Of a DNA stretch of 64,000 bases, positions 25,639 through 33,787 are shown in pieces. The notes under the pieces were generated by a model. It saw nothing but the letters and a program-made list of their open reading frames with translations, made no database searches and was not told where the DNA came from. Within the stretch, counting starts at the first letter, position 1, and each line of letters starts with the position of its first letter. Made by a program: the position numbers and the translations under genes. Origin of the DNA: JANSWY01 sp965267245 (GTDB taxonomy: Bacteria; Bacteroidota; Bacteroidia; Cytophagales; Cyclobacteriaceae). The stretch lies in assembly GCA_965267245.1 (NCBI GenBank), contig OZ253939.1, positions 3,596,001 through 3,660,000 on the forward strand, written 5' to 3'.

Positions 25639-26244
25639 CTACTTTGCGGGAAAGTATTTGTAGGCTGGAGGGGTTATCCCAAAGTTTCTTAAGTACATAA
25701 TTGCTTGTCCTCTATGATGAGCGCAATGATCACGTACAAAATCCAGGTACTGAAACTTTGTTAACTCAGGTTTTCCCGGCATAAAAAGCATTACCCTCTT
25801 TTCGTTGAGTTGTTTTTCTGATAGACCCTTGACAGATTCAGACATTGCATCAAAAGATGCAGCGATAAATGCTTTAACTTCTGTTTTGCTTAGCCCCTGT
25901 TGTTCAAGATTTGGATCCGGTATTTGCGGTTCTTCATCTTTGATAAAAATACTGTTCATCCCAAAAATCACTATCCCGAGGTGCTTGAATTGCTGTGCAT
26001 AGGTTCTTACACTATCTACATCCACTGGTTTGTAATTGAAGGATTTCTCTGGCATAGCTTCAATTAACTCCAATGTGTAAGTCTTAGAAACTTCCCACTG
26101 ACTTAGAAACAGACTTTTTGGATCTGCATTTGAATCCTCTGTAGCGTAAGAGTTCTCAGGAATCTTTTCCGAAATGAAAGCCATTGTCACCAGGGACAGA
26201 GCTGCAAAAAACATGAGTTTCTTAATAAAGAATTGTTGTTTCAT
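25639..26244 (-). CDS. Secreted DinB-like (four-helix, metal-binding) protein
   Basis: The protein has 201 residues. The N-terminus (KKLMFFAALSLVTMAFISEK) is a signal peptide or anchor, unusual for the mostly cytoplasmic DinB family. The core shows FLSQWEVSKTYTLELIEAMP, FKHLGIVIFGMNS and DHCAHHRGQAIMYLRNFGIT. The last supplies the H-x-x-H-x-x-Q/H metal ligands (HHRGQ). An upstream His (HLG) completes the usual triad. DinB-like enzymes include thiol-dependent transferases, and the exact reaction is unknown. Upstream of the SRPBCC gene. Confidence 0.85.
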   Translation of the reverse strand: MKQQFFIKKLMFFAALSLVTMAFISEKIPENSYATEDSNADPKSLFLSQWEVSKTYTLELIEAMPEKSFNYKPVDVDSVRTYAQQFKHLGIVIFGMNSIFIKDEEPQIPDPNLEQQGLSKTEVKAFIAASFDAMSESVKGLSEKQLNEKRVMLFMPGKPELTKFQYLDFVRDHCAHHRGQAIMYLRNFGITPPAYKYFPAK

Positions 26245-26317
26245 TGTGTTGCTTTTTGTTTTAATAAAAAGTTTGATTTACAACTGATACAAACAGAGAT
26301 GCCAGGTGTGACAGTTT

Positions 26318-26770
26318 CTAATTATTTTTTTGGCTATTCATTAATGAAATTCTTATTGTGCCATAATCATTGTCCCAGGTTCCAATAGCTTCACCGGTCA
26401 CGGAAAATGTAAAATTGATCTCTCCACTAAACCGGCCATCATTGGTTGCGTAATGACCGGCAAAGTGATTTGTGTTGGCATCATAAGATCCGGAGGCAAT
26501 CCCTGAATGATCTCCATCTTCCCAGGTTGATTGATAATGAATTGTCAAAATTCCAGTTTGCGAAAGCTCTGCCTGGGTAACATGCCCGCGACTAGTTTCA
26601 GTACACAAAAAAGAGTATTTGGTTGGGTTCTCCAGAAAATTTGAAATATTGTGGTTCACAAATTTATTGGTCTGCATTTCATTCATTGATTGAGCACTTA
26701 ATAGATTTGATGCAAGTATGAAAAATGCAAATGGCACAATTTTCATATAGCAATTGAATTGATCCTTCAT
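26318..26770 (-). CDS. Small secreted protein of unknown function
   Basis: The protein has 150 residues. A signal peptide is visible (IVPFAFFILASNLLSAQ), though the preceding MKDQFNCYMK could be a wrong start. The mature part is beta-rich, with repeated G-x-Y/F patterns such as SGIASGSYDANTNHFAGHYA and INFTFSVTGEAIGTWDNDYG, as in small avidin- or lipocalin-like barrels. No binding site is evident. Confidence 0.6.
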   Translation of the reverse strand: MKDQFNCYMKIVPFAFFILASNLLSAQSMNEMQTNKFVNHNISNFLENPTKYSFLCTETSRGHVTQAELSQTGILTIHYQSTWEDGDHSGIASGSYDANTNHFAGHYATNDGRFSGEINFTFSVTGEAIGTWDNDYGTIRISLMNSQKNN

Positions 26771-26911
26771 GAGTCTTCAGGTTACTCAATTGATACAATG
26801 CAATGAATTACATGTGACAGTTATGAATAGAGTTCTACAAATTTTGTAGATAAACCCACTCCCTCAAAGCGCTAAAACACTTGAGTTAGAATTTTCTGGA
26901 ATTATTATAGA

Positions 26912-27370
26912 TCATTTATCTACATCCGGTTTCTCCACACCCTTTCCGTTCCACTTGACTACAAAAAACTTCAAGGTATCAGTTCCGGTATTGGTGATCC
27001 CATGTAAATCTCCAGGGTAGGCATAAAGTAGATCTCCTTTTTTCGCAGGTAACTCTTTTCCATTCAGGTTCCAGGTACCAGTTCCTTCCAATACAATTAA
27101 AAACTCTTCTTCAGAATGTAAGTGTGGCGGGTGTACTTCCATTCCAGGATTGATCACAGCAACACCGGTGAGCATATTCTCCGTACTGTATGTTTCAGTT
27201 TGGTCATCAGTGTAAGTGATAAAGGTTCCCCAATCATCAGTTGCACTTGCTGCCTTCTCCTGACTTATGATTTTGGAGGGAATACCATCGACAATGTTGT
27301 CAAGGAATATACCTGCTGAAAATGAAGTGGCTAATGCCAATGAAATATAAATGGTCTTGAAGCTGAGCAT
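26912..27370 (-). CDS. Cupin-domain protein with N-terminal membrane anchor
   Basis: The protein has 152 residues. The N-terminal segment (TIYISLALATSFSAGIFLD) is a signal or membrane anchor. The cupin motif 1 is PGMEVHPPHLHSEEEFLIVL (H-x-H then E-x-E) and motif 2 is AYPGDLHGITNTG, which together give the usual metal-binding His/Glu set. It probably binds a metal, and the substrate or reaction is unclear. Confidence 0.85.
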   Translation of the reverse strand: MLSFKTIYISLALATSFSAGIFLDNIVDGIPSKIISQEKAASATDDWGTFITYTDDQTETYSTENMLTGVAVINPGMEVHPPHLHSEEEFLIVLEGTGTWNLNGKELPAKKGDLLYAYPGDLHGITNTGTDTLKFFVVKWNGKGVEKPDVDK

Positions 27371-27478
27371 AATGATTTTATTTATGGTTAAAAGTTAAGA
27401 AGATTCCAATGTTTTATGTAGAATGAATCTCAATTCAATACTACTTTACACATAATAAGATCCTACTTTACACAAATC

Positions 27479-28303
27479 ATGCATTACCAAACCCATTCCC
27501 CCAATGATGCTCTGGCAGATTTTGTCGATTGTTACTGGACATTGGAAAGTTCTGAGGAACCGGGTGAAGATGAATTGACCAGGCAAACAATAGTTCCGGA
27601 TGGGTGTATGGAAATGATTTTTCATTTTGGTGATCTTTACCGGCAATATATCAAAGGAGACCAATCTATCATCCAACCCAGATGTTTTGTTTTTGGTCAA
27701 TTGACCAAACCATTAGTGATTGAACCTACAGGTAGGACTGGTATTTTCTCAGTAAGGTTTCATCCAGGAGGGTTTGTACCATTCACCGAATATCCAATCA
27801 AAGAAATGGAAAACAGAGCGGTCCCTCTTGAGGAAGTATTTACTTCTGAAGATGTCAACAAACTCATCGACGATATATTGAATGCTAAGTCCCAGGAAAA
27901 TCGGATTGAGGTGGTTGAACAATTTCTAAAATCATTGCTTCAGGATAGTAAAACCATTGACAGAATTGTCAAATCAACAGTAGAAACAATCACTACGGCA
28001 AATGGTCAACTAAAAGTATCTGAGGTATCTGATCAATTAAACACTAATGTGCGACAGTTGGAACGAAAGTTTGCTAATGCAGTAGGATTAAGTCCCAAAC
28101 AATTGTCCAAAACCATCCGATTGCAGGCTGCACTGAAATTATTGCTCAATAAAAAACATGAAAAATTGACCTCCCTGGCATATGAAGGTGAGTTTTATGA
28201 CCAGGCCCATTTCATCAGGGATTTCAAATCATTCACTGGTTTGACCCCTAAGGAGTTTTATGGTGACCACCTCAAAATGTCTAGCCTCTTTTTTAAGGAA
28301 TAA
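27479..28303 (+). CDS. AraC-family regulator
   Basis: The protein has 274 residues. The N-terminal region (MHYQTHSPNDALADFVDCYW) followed by IVPDGCMEMIFHFGD and FSVRFHPGGFVPF is the DUF6597-like domain of AraC proteins. The HTH region spans VSEVSDQLNTNVRQLERKF with ANAVGLSPKQLSKTIRLQAA, then LAYEGEFYDQAHFIRDF and FTGLTPKEFY. The target is unknown. Divergent from the cupin gene, which may be regulated by it. Confidence 0.9.
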   Translation: MHYQTHSPNDALADFVDCYWTLESSEEPGEDELTRQTIVPDGCMEMIFHFGDLYRQYIKGDQSIIQPRCFVFGQLTKPLVIEPTGRTGIFSVRFHPGGFVPFTEYPIKEMENRAVPLEEVFTSEDVNKLIDDILNAKSQENRIEVVEQFLKSLLQDSKTIDRIVKSTVETITTANGQLKVSEVSDQLNTNVRQLERKFANAVGLSPKQLSKTIRLQAALKLLLNKKHEKLTSLAYEGEFYDQAHFIRDFKSFTGLTPKEFYGDHLKMSSLFFKE

Positions 28304-28379
28304 ATTGTAATGTCGTGTTTGTACAATTTACAATCATTTGATTTTTGCTAATTGCTCTTAAATATTAGATTGTAATCGA

Positions 28380-28856
28380 ATGGGTAAAACAAAAAACATA
28401 CTTGCTACCATCATCCTGTGCATTTTTAGCCTTGGGTGGACTTCCTGCAAACAAGATATTGATTTGGCCAAATGGCTAATTGGCACCTGGGAAAACAAAA
28501 CTTCCAGAGGCAGTATTTACGAACAATGGAATGAGAATTCCGAAAATGAATTCACTGGTAGAAGCTTCATGATCAGGGAAGCAGACACAGTGGTGTTTGA
28601 AACTATTAGTATACTTCAAGAAGGAAACTCTCTTTACTATATCCCCACCGTCAAAAACCAAAACAACAATCAACCGATAAAATTCACAGCTACAACTATC
28701 ACAGCTTCCAAACTCATTTTTGAAAACCCGGAACATGATTTCCCTCAAATGATCACCTATGAGAAAATGGGAACTGATTCACTTGTGGCTCAAATATCAG
28801 GAACCATAGAGGGACAAGAACGGAAAAAGACTTTTCCAATGAAGCGGGTTCAGTAA
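28380..28856 (+). CDS. DUF6265-like lipoprotein
   Basis: The protein has 158 residues. The signal ends in LGWTSC, a plausible lipobox, so the mature protein starts with Cys. The core WLIGTWENKTSRGSIYEQWN followed by FENPEHDFPQMITYE is the DUF6265 pattern (W-L-x-G-x-W and the N-P-x-H-D-F-P segment), a small barrel of unknown function. It is 76 bases downstream of the AraC gene on the same strand and may be a target. Confidence 0.8.
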   Translation: MGKTKNILATIILCIFSLGWTSCKQDIDLAKWLIGTWENKTSRGSIYEQWNENSENEFTGRSFMIREADTVVFETISILQEGNSLYYIPTVKNQNNNQPIKFTATTITASKLIFENPEHDFPQMITYEKMGTDSLVAQISGTIEGQERKKTFPMKRVQ

Positions 28857-28884
28857 GGTTTTTTGATAAATTAATATTCAAGAA

Positions 28885-28933
28885 ATAAAAGTACAGGAGA
28901 GTATGATCGACTGATCACATACGCTCTCCTGTA
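28885..28933. terminator. Strong bidirectional terminator at the RiPP cluster's left end
   Basis: TACAGGAGAG and CTCTCCTGTA are the outer arms of a long stem that continues inward (TATGATC against GATCACATA). T-rich sequence follows on the minus strand (ACTTTTATTTC), and the plus strand also has a modest T/A tail. It separates the convergent DUF6265 gene and the first precursor gene. Confidence 0.8.
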
Positions 28934-28959
28934 AATTGGTCATGGTTGGTCCAGAGTTT

Positions 28960-29298
28960 TTAGAATGTTGGTATTAAAATCGGCCAAGGAAATGGAGGAA
29001 GTATATCTTCGGTACCTCCTGCAATTGATTCCAGCTGCTCTTCGGTTAATTCCATTTCTTCTAGATCCCCATAAGTAGCTATATTGAAGTAATAAGTTGA
29101 ATCCGTATTTTCAGGCGTCTTATCCTGATCCACAAATACAAGAACCTTTCCTTCAGGGAATTTGTAATCCTTACCAGTGAATTCATTAATTGCAGCAATT
29201 GGGTTTGCTATTAATTCTTGTTTGAATGACTCATCTTGACGGGCCTTTTCGATGACCTCAGCTATAATCTCTTTTGATCTTTCTTTATTCTCGCTCAT
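28960..29298 (-). CDS. NHLP-leader RiPP precursor 1 (Thr-first, Pro-rich core)
   Basis: The protein has 112 residues. The leader has the nitrile-hydratase-alpha-like pattern: KARQDESFKQELIANPIAAI, then FPEGKVLVFVDQD, then MELTEEQLESIAGG ending in a double glycine at 94-95. The 17-residue core is TEDILPPFPWPILIPTF, with no Cys, two Thr and five Pro. It is the last gene of the cluster and has its own strong terminator. It is 144 bases after the reductase gene. Lack of Cys means no lanthionine can form, so modification would be confined to dehydration, reduction or an untested step. Thr at core position 1 is the same as in the other two Thr-first cores. Confidence 0.85.
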   Translation of the reverse strand: MSENKERSKEIIAEVIEKARQDESFKQELIANPIAAINEFTGKDYKFPEGKVLVFVDQDKTPENTDSTYYFNIATYGDLEEMELTEEQLESIAGGTEDILPPFPWPILIPTF

Positions 29299-29442
29299 AA
29301 TGGTTTTATTAAAGTTTGTAATAGTTGTGTTTGGAGGGAGGTGAACCTAAACAGGCTACATATAAACCCTTTTAATGTGAATTTAGACAAGTCAGATATG
29401 TCAAAAGCGACAGAAAATCTGTCTGTTAGGCCAATTGAAGAC

Positions 29443-30549
29443 CTAGAAATCAGAATACTTGAAAACCACCTTCCCAAGTCGGTCCTTTGACAAAAAAGTT
29501 CGATTCATAAATTGTTGTACATCATCAACTTCTTCGTCCACCACTACTTTTAGTTTATTCTCTGAAAAATCTTTGAGAGCCTTTTTTAAGTCTTCAGAGG
29601 ACCCCAAACAATTTCCCATTATTGATATATTTGATGTCATTATTTTAGCGAGCTCTATAGATAAGTTGATTTCGGTAGTTGGCAATTCTGTTTGATTGGA
29701 TACCCCGCAGGTAACATACCGACTATTGAAATCCATAACATCTACACTTTTCAATAAATAGCTATCGGAAAATGGATCTAAAACAGCATTGAATTTGCCA
29801 TTTTCATTGATATAGGATTGTATGGCTTGATTCTCGCTGAAACCCTCATCTCCAACATAAAATATTTCGCTTAATCCAAGGTTTTTAAAGAACTGTTCGT
29901 CCACAGCACTTCTGCTAGTCCCACAAAGAAGCACATCCTTGTTTTTCAAGGCATTAATGGCAAACAAAGAAGTGTTTGATTTTATGCCATTGATTAGAAC
30001 ACGATCGCCAGATTGAATAGATAGTTTGTCTATCATCGAGTAAACGGTTTGAGCTCCGACAGTGAATGCTGCACCAACTCCTGCGGACATATTTTCCGGA
30101 ATAACTGTCAGTTTCTTTTCATGAATTATTTCCAATTCTCTGGATGCATTGTTTGTTGGCAATCCAGGAAGCGCTCCTGACTCATGTTTGAGTGGATAAA
30201 ATGCATCACAGATCACTTTATCTCCTGCTTTTACACTTGTCACATGATCACCCACTTCTACAACGGTTCCTGAGAACTCTGAACCAATGGGAAACATACT
30301 CAAAGGATTACCCTTCTCGATGCATAAACTCGATTGAATAATGAAAGTGATGTCCCGGTAATTACACGAAAATGCATGTTTCCTTACCAGCACCTGGTTG
30401 GGTTGTTTCTTTGCGTCAAATACAGGTTCCTTGAAGTCTATCAAGGCAAAGAATACCTCTTTCCCTTTCAAATCAATACTACCTGATGTGATTATCTTTT
30501 TTCTGAAAGTGAAAAGAAACTCTCTTGAGCAAACTACTAATTGTTTCAT
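29443..30549 (-). CDS. MDR-family NAD(P)H oxidoreductase, candidate dehydroamino-acid or keto reductase
   Basis: The protein has 368 residues. MDR (quinone-oxidoreductase/alcohol-dehydrogenase) features: VLVRKHAFSCNYRDITFI, FPIGSEFSGTVVEVGDHVTS, VKAGDKVICDAF, then the nucleotide-binding domain around VLINGIKSNTSLFAINAL and a C-terminal segment ending DRLGKVVFKY. The usual G-x-G-x-x-G loop is degenerate (GIKSNTS). MDR enzymes of the LanJ-A type (LtnJ) reduce dehydroalanine to D-alanine in lantibiotics. The gene lies 48 bases after the LanM-type dehydratase and between precursors, so it is likely a maturation enzyme. The exact substrate is inference. Confidence 0.82.
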   Translation of the reverse strand: MKQLVVCSREFLFTFRKKIITSGSIDLKGKEVFFALIDFKEPVFDAKKQPNQVLVRKHAFSCNYRDITFIIQSSLCIEKGNPLSMFPIGSEFSGTVVEVGDHVTSVKAGDKVICDAFYPLKHESGALPGLPTNNASRELEIIHEKKLTVIPENMSAGVGAAFTVGAQTVYSMIDKLSIQSGDRVLINGIKSNTSLFAINALKNKDVLLCGTSRSAVDEQFFKNLGLSEIFYVGDEGFSENQAIQSYINENGKFNAVLDPFSDSYLLKSVDVMDFNSRYVTCGVSNQTELPTTEINLSIELAKIMTSNISIMGNCLGSSEDLKKALKDFSENKLKVVVDEEVDDVQQFMNRTFLSKDRLGKVVFKYSDF

Positions 30550-30597
30550 GAGAAGTAAGGATAATAGCTTTTAAATATGTGTTCTTTTTAATCTGTG

Positions 30598-32148
30598 CTA
30601 TGCAAATACTGGTTCCACATTTATTTGAGATGGCTGTATTTCATAAGAATAGCTTTTTGCAATCAGGCCCTTTTGCTCCTGAAGATCTTCTTCCGATAGT
30701 TTATTGAATTTCCGAATAATATTTTCAACACAGCTCATCTCAAAGAAATCTTTGATTTCACCCTCTTGAGTGTGTAGATTTCTTGAGGAAGAATCTATTT
30801 GAAAATATGGAACATCTCCCTGGTACATTTCTCTTAATTCGCTCTCCAGTATGATCCATAAATTGGAGTCAGCAGGTACATTTTTGAAGGCTTTGGAAAG
30901 ATACCCTTTGATTTTCTGTTTGTAGATCTCAGTATTGCTCAGATTCTTTGGAAGTTTCATGTATTCAAGGATCTTCAAATAAACGTTAGTAGCCCTCCAA
31001 ATAAATCTGATGGGTTTGTTTTCAAACTCACCTAACACTCCACTTACTGACATGAGGTATTTCTTCTCTTCCATGAAAAGCCTATAGCAAGCCTCAAAGC
31101 CTTTGAGCATTTCAGAAACATATAGATTTGGGTAGACCCTTTCTCCATTGAATGCTGGTATGTTATTTTTGAAAAACTCTTGCTTTTCTAATCGAGTAAC
31201 GTATTTCCAGTTATCTGTAAAACTGTTGATACTCGTTTTTTTCCATCCGCTAATTTCGGTCTCTTCAGCAAGTCCAAACCCACACATTCCTTTTGGAATA
31301 CCTGTGTTAGTCATTTGGTTAGGTAGAAGCATACTATCTAGCACAGAGTCGTTACCCAACATTTCATAGACCTTGAAATAATCTTTTAATCTACTGTTGA
31401 ATTTTGGTTGCAGTATAGTCTCGTGATCAATTAAAACCGGACTACCATTTCGAATGATTAAGTTCTCAAAGTGGAAATCAATGGAATTGAGTATATAGGC
31501 AATACATGCAATAATTCCGGATCGATAATAATATTCTGATAGTTGTCGTTCAGAATCAAATTCACTGTACTTCACAAACTCCTGCCAGTGATAATCTCCT
31601 CTATCAAGAACTTCATAATGAAATGCGCCCAAATCCAGATACTCACCAACCCATTTTAATAAATTATGATAAGCTTTTGAAACTGAACCACTATTTGGTT
31701 TATAGATGAATTTACTTCCCTGATTAGTTTCTAATATGGTAGTAGATTGACCATAGTGAAAGTCTCCCATTCCAAATTTAAGATTTTCCAATACTTCATC
31801 TTCCGATAAAATTCCAGCATCAGAGAGTGCCTTTCTATCCATTGCACATCTTTCAATTACACTCGTCAGAAAACGCTGTAAAGTAGACTCTTGCTGAGGA
31901 AAAATTTCTTTTGAAACCGGATAATCACGATAGACAATTTCACCCTTAGAGCGGATATATTCATCCTGGAAATCTCTAAAAGTATGCTTGCTCCCCTCTT
32001 TAAAGGAAATAAAGGAATCATGAAGAACCCTTTCCTGACTTGTACTCAAAAATTGATAATATTCACGAAGTAAATTAGCATGAAGAATCTCATTGTTATT
32101 ACAGTGATTACCAAACGATGGTGCCTCGAAAAATCCTAACCTGGTCAT
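30598..32148 (-). CDS. Stand-alone LanM-type dehydratase (DUF4135), no cyclase domain
   Basis: The protein has 516 residues. All dehydratase motifs are present: GDFHYG (D129, H131), FIYKPNSG (K150), DFHFENLI (D224, H226, N229), LIDHETIL (D241, E243) and RFIWRATNVY (R385, T387). The first four correspond to the kinase-like site that phosphorylates Ser/Thr, the last to the phosphate-elimination residues. A full LanM (about 900-1000 residues) adds a zinc LanC-like cyclase. Here the protein ends about 125 residues after the elimination motif and has no CxG or CHG zinc motif. The closest described parallel is PoyF of polytheonamide biosynthesis, which dehydrates Thr1 of a proteusin precursor. Expected reaction: Thr/Ser to Dhb/Dha. 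Confidence 0.92.
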   Translation of the reverse strand: MTRLGFFEAPSFGNHCNNNEILHANLLREYYQFLSTSQERVLHDSFISFKEGSKHTFRDFQDEYIRSKGEIVYRDYPVSKEIFPQQESTLQRFLTSVIERCAMDRKALSDAGILSEDEVLENLKFGMGDFHYGQSTTILETNQGSKFIYKPNSGSVSKAYHNLLKWVGEYLDLGAFHYEVLDRGDYHWQEFVKYSEFDSERQLSEYYYRSGIIACIAYILNSIDFHFENLIIRNGSPVLIDHETILQPKFNSRLKDYFKVYEMLGNDSVLDSMLLPNQMTNTGIPKGMCGFGLAEETEISGWKKTSINSFTDNWKYVTRLEKQEFFKNNIPAFNGERVYPNLYVSEMLKGFEACYRLFMEEKKYLMSVSGVLGEFENKPIRFIWRATNVYLKILEYMKLPKNLSNTEIYKQKIKGYLSKAFKNVPADSNLWIILESELREMYQGDVPYFQIDSSSRNLHTQEGEIKDFFEMSCVENIIRKFNKLSEEDLQEQKGLIAKSYSYEIQPSQINVEPVFA

Positions 32149-32204
32149 TTGTCATTTTTTTGTTGAAAGTGAATTGCTTACCAAAATGTGGATCATTCAA
32201 TTGG

Positions 32205-32268
32205 TAAAAAAATGGGACTGCATTCATTGTACTTCTTTTCAAATCAGTTACAACGATCTGCAATCCCA
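32205..32268 (-). terminator. Terminator after precursor 2
   Basis: Stem TGGGATTGCA / TGCAGTCCCA (one G-U pair) with a 36-base loop, followed on the minus strand by seven T. It separates the abundant precursor transcript from the dehydratase gene and may allow partial read-through. Confidence 0.75.
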
Positions 32269-32284
32269 CAAATGAATTAATGGA

Positions 32285-32608
32285 TTATACTTTTATTGCT
32301 AATATCACAAGAGCTATTGTGATACATCCAGGTGTTGTTCCACCAGAAACAACTTCTAATTGCTCTTCAGAAAGCTCAAGGTCATCAAGATTGGGCTCTG
32401 CAGGGATGTTAAGGTAAACAGTGTTGGCTTCTGCACTTTGATCGTTCACCACTAGCTTCACACCTTCTGGTAATTCAACTGGCTTTCCTGTGAATGCTTC
32501 AATAGTAGCTTCTGGATCAGCGATCAATTGGCTTTTGAATTCTGAATCTTCCCAGCATTTTGCGATAATGCTTTTCATTGTTTCTTCGGGTGTTACATTC
32601 GTAGACAT
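32285..32608 (-). CDS. NHLP-leader RiPP precursor 2 (near-identical to precursor 3)
   Basis: The protein has 107 residues from the ATG at 32608. A longer frame from 32650 adds residues absent from the sister copy, so I reject it. Leader: KCWEDSEFKSQLIADPEATI then GVKLVVNDQ, LNIPAEPNLDDLELSEEQL and VVSGG, so the double glycine is at 89-90. Core: TTPGCITIALVILAIKV, with Thr1, Thr2, Thr7, Cys5 and Lys16. It differs from precursor 3 by four residues: two in the leader, two in the core. A Thr2-Cys5 or Thr1-Cys5 lanthionine is possible in principle, but the cluster lacks a cyclase. Confidence 0.9.
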   Translation of the reverse strand: MSTNVTPEETMKSIIAKCWEDSEFKSQLIADPEATIEAFTGKPVELPEGVKLVVNDQSAEANTVYLNIPAEPNLDDLELSEEQLEVVSGGTTPGCITIALVILAIKV

Positions 32609-32717
32609 AATAAATAAGTTTAGAGTTTGAAATTTTTTGAAGAACCGCATCTAAACAAATTAAATTGGACCAGAGCTCGGAATGGATGCTCTATTCTAAC
32701 GGATGTTGAGGCGGTAT

Positions 32718-32753
32718 TAAAAAAGATGGGATTAATTAAAAGATTAATCCCAC
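32718..32753 (-). terminator. Terminator after precursor 3
   Basis: Perfect 10-bp stem TGGGATTAAT / ATTAATCCCA (32727-32752) with a six-base loop, then TCTTTTTT on the minus strand. It lies 16 bases after the precursor's stop, consistent with high, separately ended precursor transcription. Confidence 0.85.
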
Positions 32754-32768
32754 AGGTTAAAATTGTGA

Positions 32769-33092
32769 TTAAACTTTAAGGGCTAGAATTACTAGCGCTA
32801 CAGTTATACAACCAGGTGTTGTTCCACCAGAAACAACTTCTAATTGCTCTTCAGAAAGCTCAAGATCATCAAGGTTTGGTTCAGCTGGAATGTTAAGATA
32901 AACAGTATTAGCTTCTGCACTTTGATCGTTAACAACTAGCTTCACACCTGCAGGAAGTTCAACTTTCTTTCCAGTAAATGCTTCAATAGTAGCTTCTGGA
33001 TCAGCGATCAATTGGCTTTTGAATTCTGAATCTTCCCAGCATTTTGCGATGATGCTTTTCATTGTTTCTTCGGGTGTTACATTCGTAGACAT
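32769..33092 (-). CDS. NHLP-leader RiPP precursor 3 (near-identical to precursor 2)
   Basis: The protein has 107 residues. Same leader as precursor 2 except K for P at 43 and A for E at 48. Double glycine at 89-90. The core is TTPGCITVALVILALKV (17 residues). The sister gene follows 160 bases downstream and shares nucleotide identity into the upstream region (TCTAAACTTATTTATT before the ATG), showing a recent tandem duplication. The conserved substitution pattern I/V and I/L in the core suggests selection for hydrophobic character. Confidence 0.9.
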   Translation of the reverse strand: MSTNVTPEETMKSIIAKCWEDSEFKSQLIADPEATIEAFTGKKVELPAGVKLVVNDQSAEANTVYLNIPAEPNLDDLELSEEQLEVVSGGTTPGCITVALVILALKV

Positions 33093-33185
33093 AATAAATA
33101 AGTTTAGAGTTAGATATAATTTTTTAAGTTTTAAATACTTAATGTTTGTAGGGTAAATATCATCAGTAGATAGGTGATAAAAACG

Positions 33186-33242
33186 ACAAAAAATCTGATA
33201 AAAGGATCAATATTATTTTTATATATAATTGATAATCAGATT
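33186..33242 (-). terminator. Terminator-like hairpin after precursor 4
   Basis: Arms AATCTGAT and ATCAGATT (33235-33242 and 33192-33199), with an inner ATCAAT/ATTGAT match, are followed on the minus strand by a T run (TTTTTTG). Confidence 0.7.
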
Positions 33243-33289
33243 ATTATGGATATTTTGGCCAATTTAACTGACAAACGTGACTTACCCTA

Positions 33290-33616
33290 TTAAGTTAGTT
33301 TATCCAGGATGATAGGAATTGGAAATGTGGGTGTACAGCCACCTCCGTTTTCATCACCACCAACACCACCTGAAATAGTTTCCAATTGATCCTCTGTAAG
33401 TTCAACTTCATCAGGACGGCCAGGGATATTAATGTAAATCACATCATTATCTGTTTGATCACATACCACAAGCTTTTTGTCCGTCGGAATTTTCAGTTTT
33501 GCACCAAAATGTTGTTCTACAACATCAACAGGATTAGCGATGAGTTGCTCTTTAAAAGAGGAATCATCCCAGGCTTTCTGAACCACCTGAGTCATTAGTT
33601 CATTATTACTTTCCAT
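33290..33616 (-). CDS. NHLP-leader RiPP precursor 4 (Gly-rich, Cys-containing core)
   Basis: The protein has 108 residues. Leader: KAWDDSSFKEQLIANPVDVV, DKKLVVCDQ, INIPGRPDEVELTEDQLETI and SGG, with the double glycine at 83-84. The 24-residue core begins VGGDEN and ends GGGCTPTFPIPIILDKLT, with one Cys (94) next to Thr95 and a Pro/hydrophobic stretch like that of precursor 1. A second glycine pair inside the core might be another cut site. It is 171 bases downstream of the adenylate-cyclase gene. Confidence 0.88.
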   Translation of the reverse strand: MESNNELMTQVVQKAWDDSSFKEQLIANPVDVVEQHFGAKLKIPTDKKLVVCDQTDNDVIYINIPGRPDEVELTEDQLETISGGVGGDENGGGCTPTFPIPIILDKLT

Positions 33617-33787
33617 GATTTTTGTATTTTGTTATTGATAAAAGTGGGATATCGAATTCATCCCTTTTTAGACCTGCACCAGATGATTCAGAAAGCTGAA
33701 TTTCTCTTTGAAGGCCTTAATCAAATCTACCAGATGAGCGAACGACAGATGTGCCAAAAAATCTTATGAAATGGACTTACTGTTTAC

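Noticed and set aside
32285..33616. Lanthionine ring prediction in the Cys-containing cores
   Set aside because: Thr and Cys spacing would allow a ring in precursors 2, 3 and 4, but no LanC or LanM cyclase domain is encoded in the window, so I do not claim it. Spontaneous cyclization is possible but unsupported.
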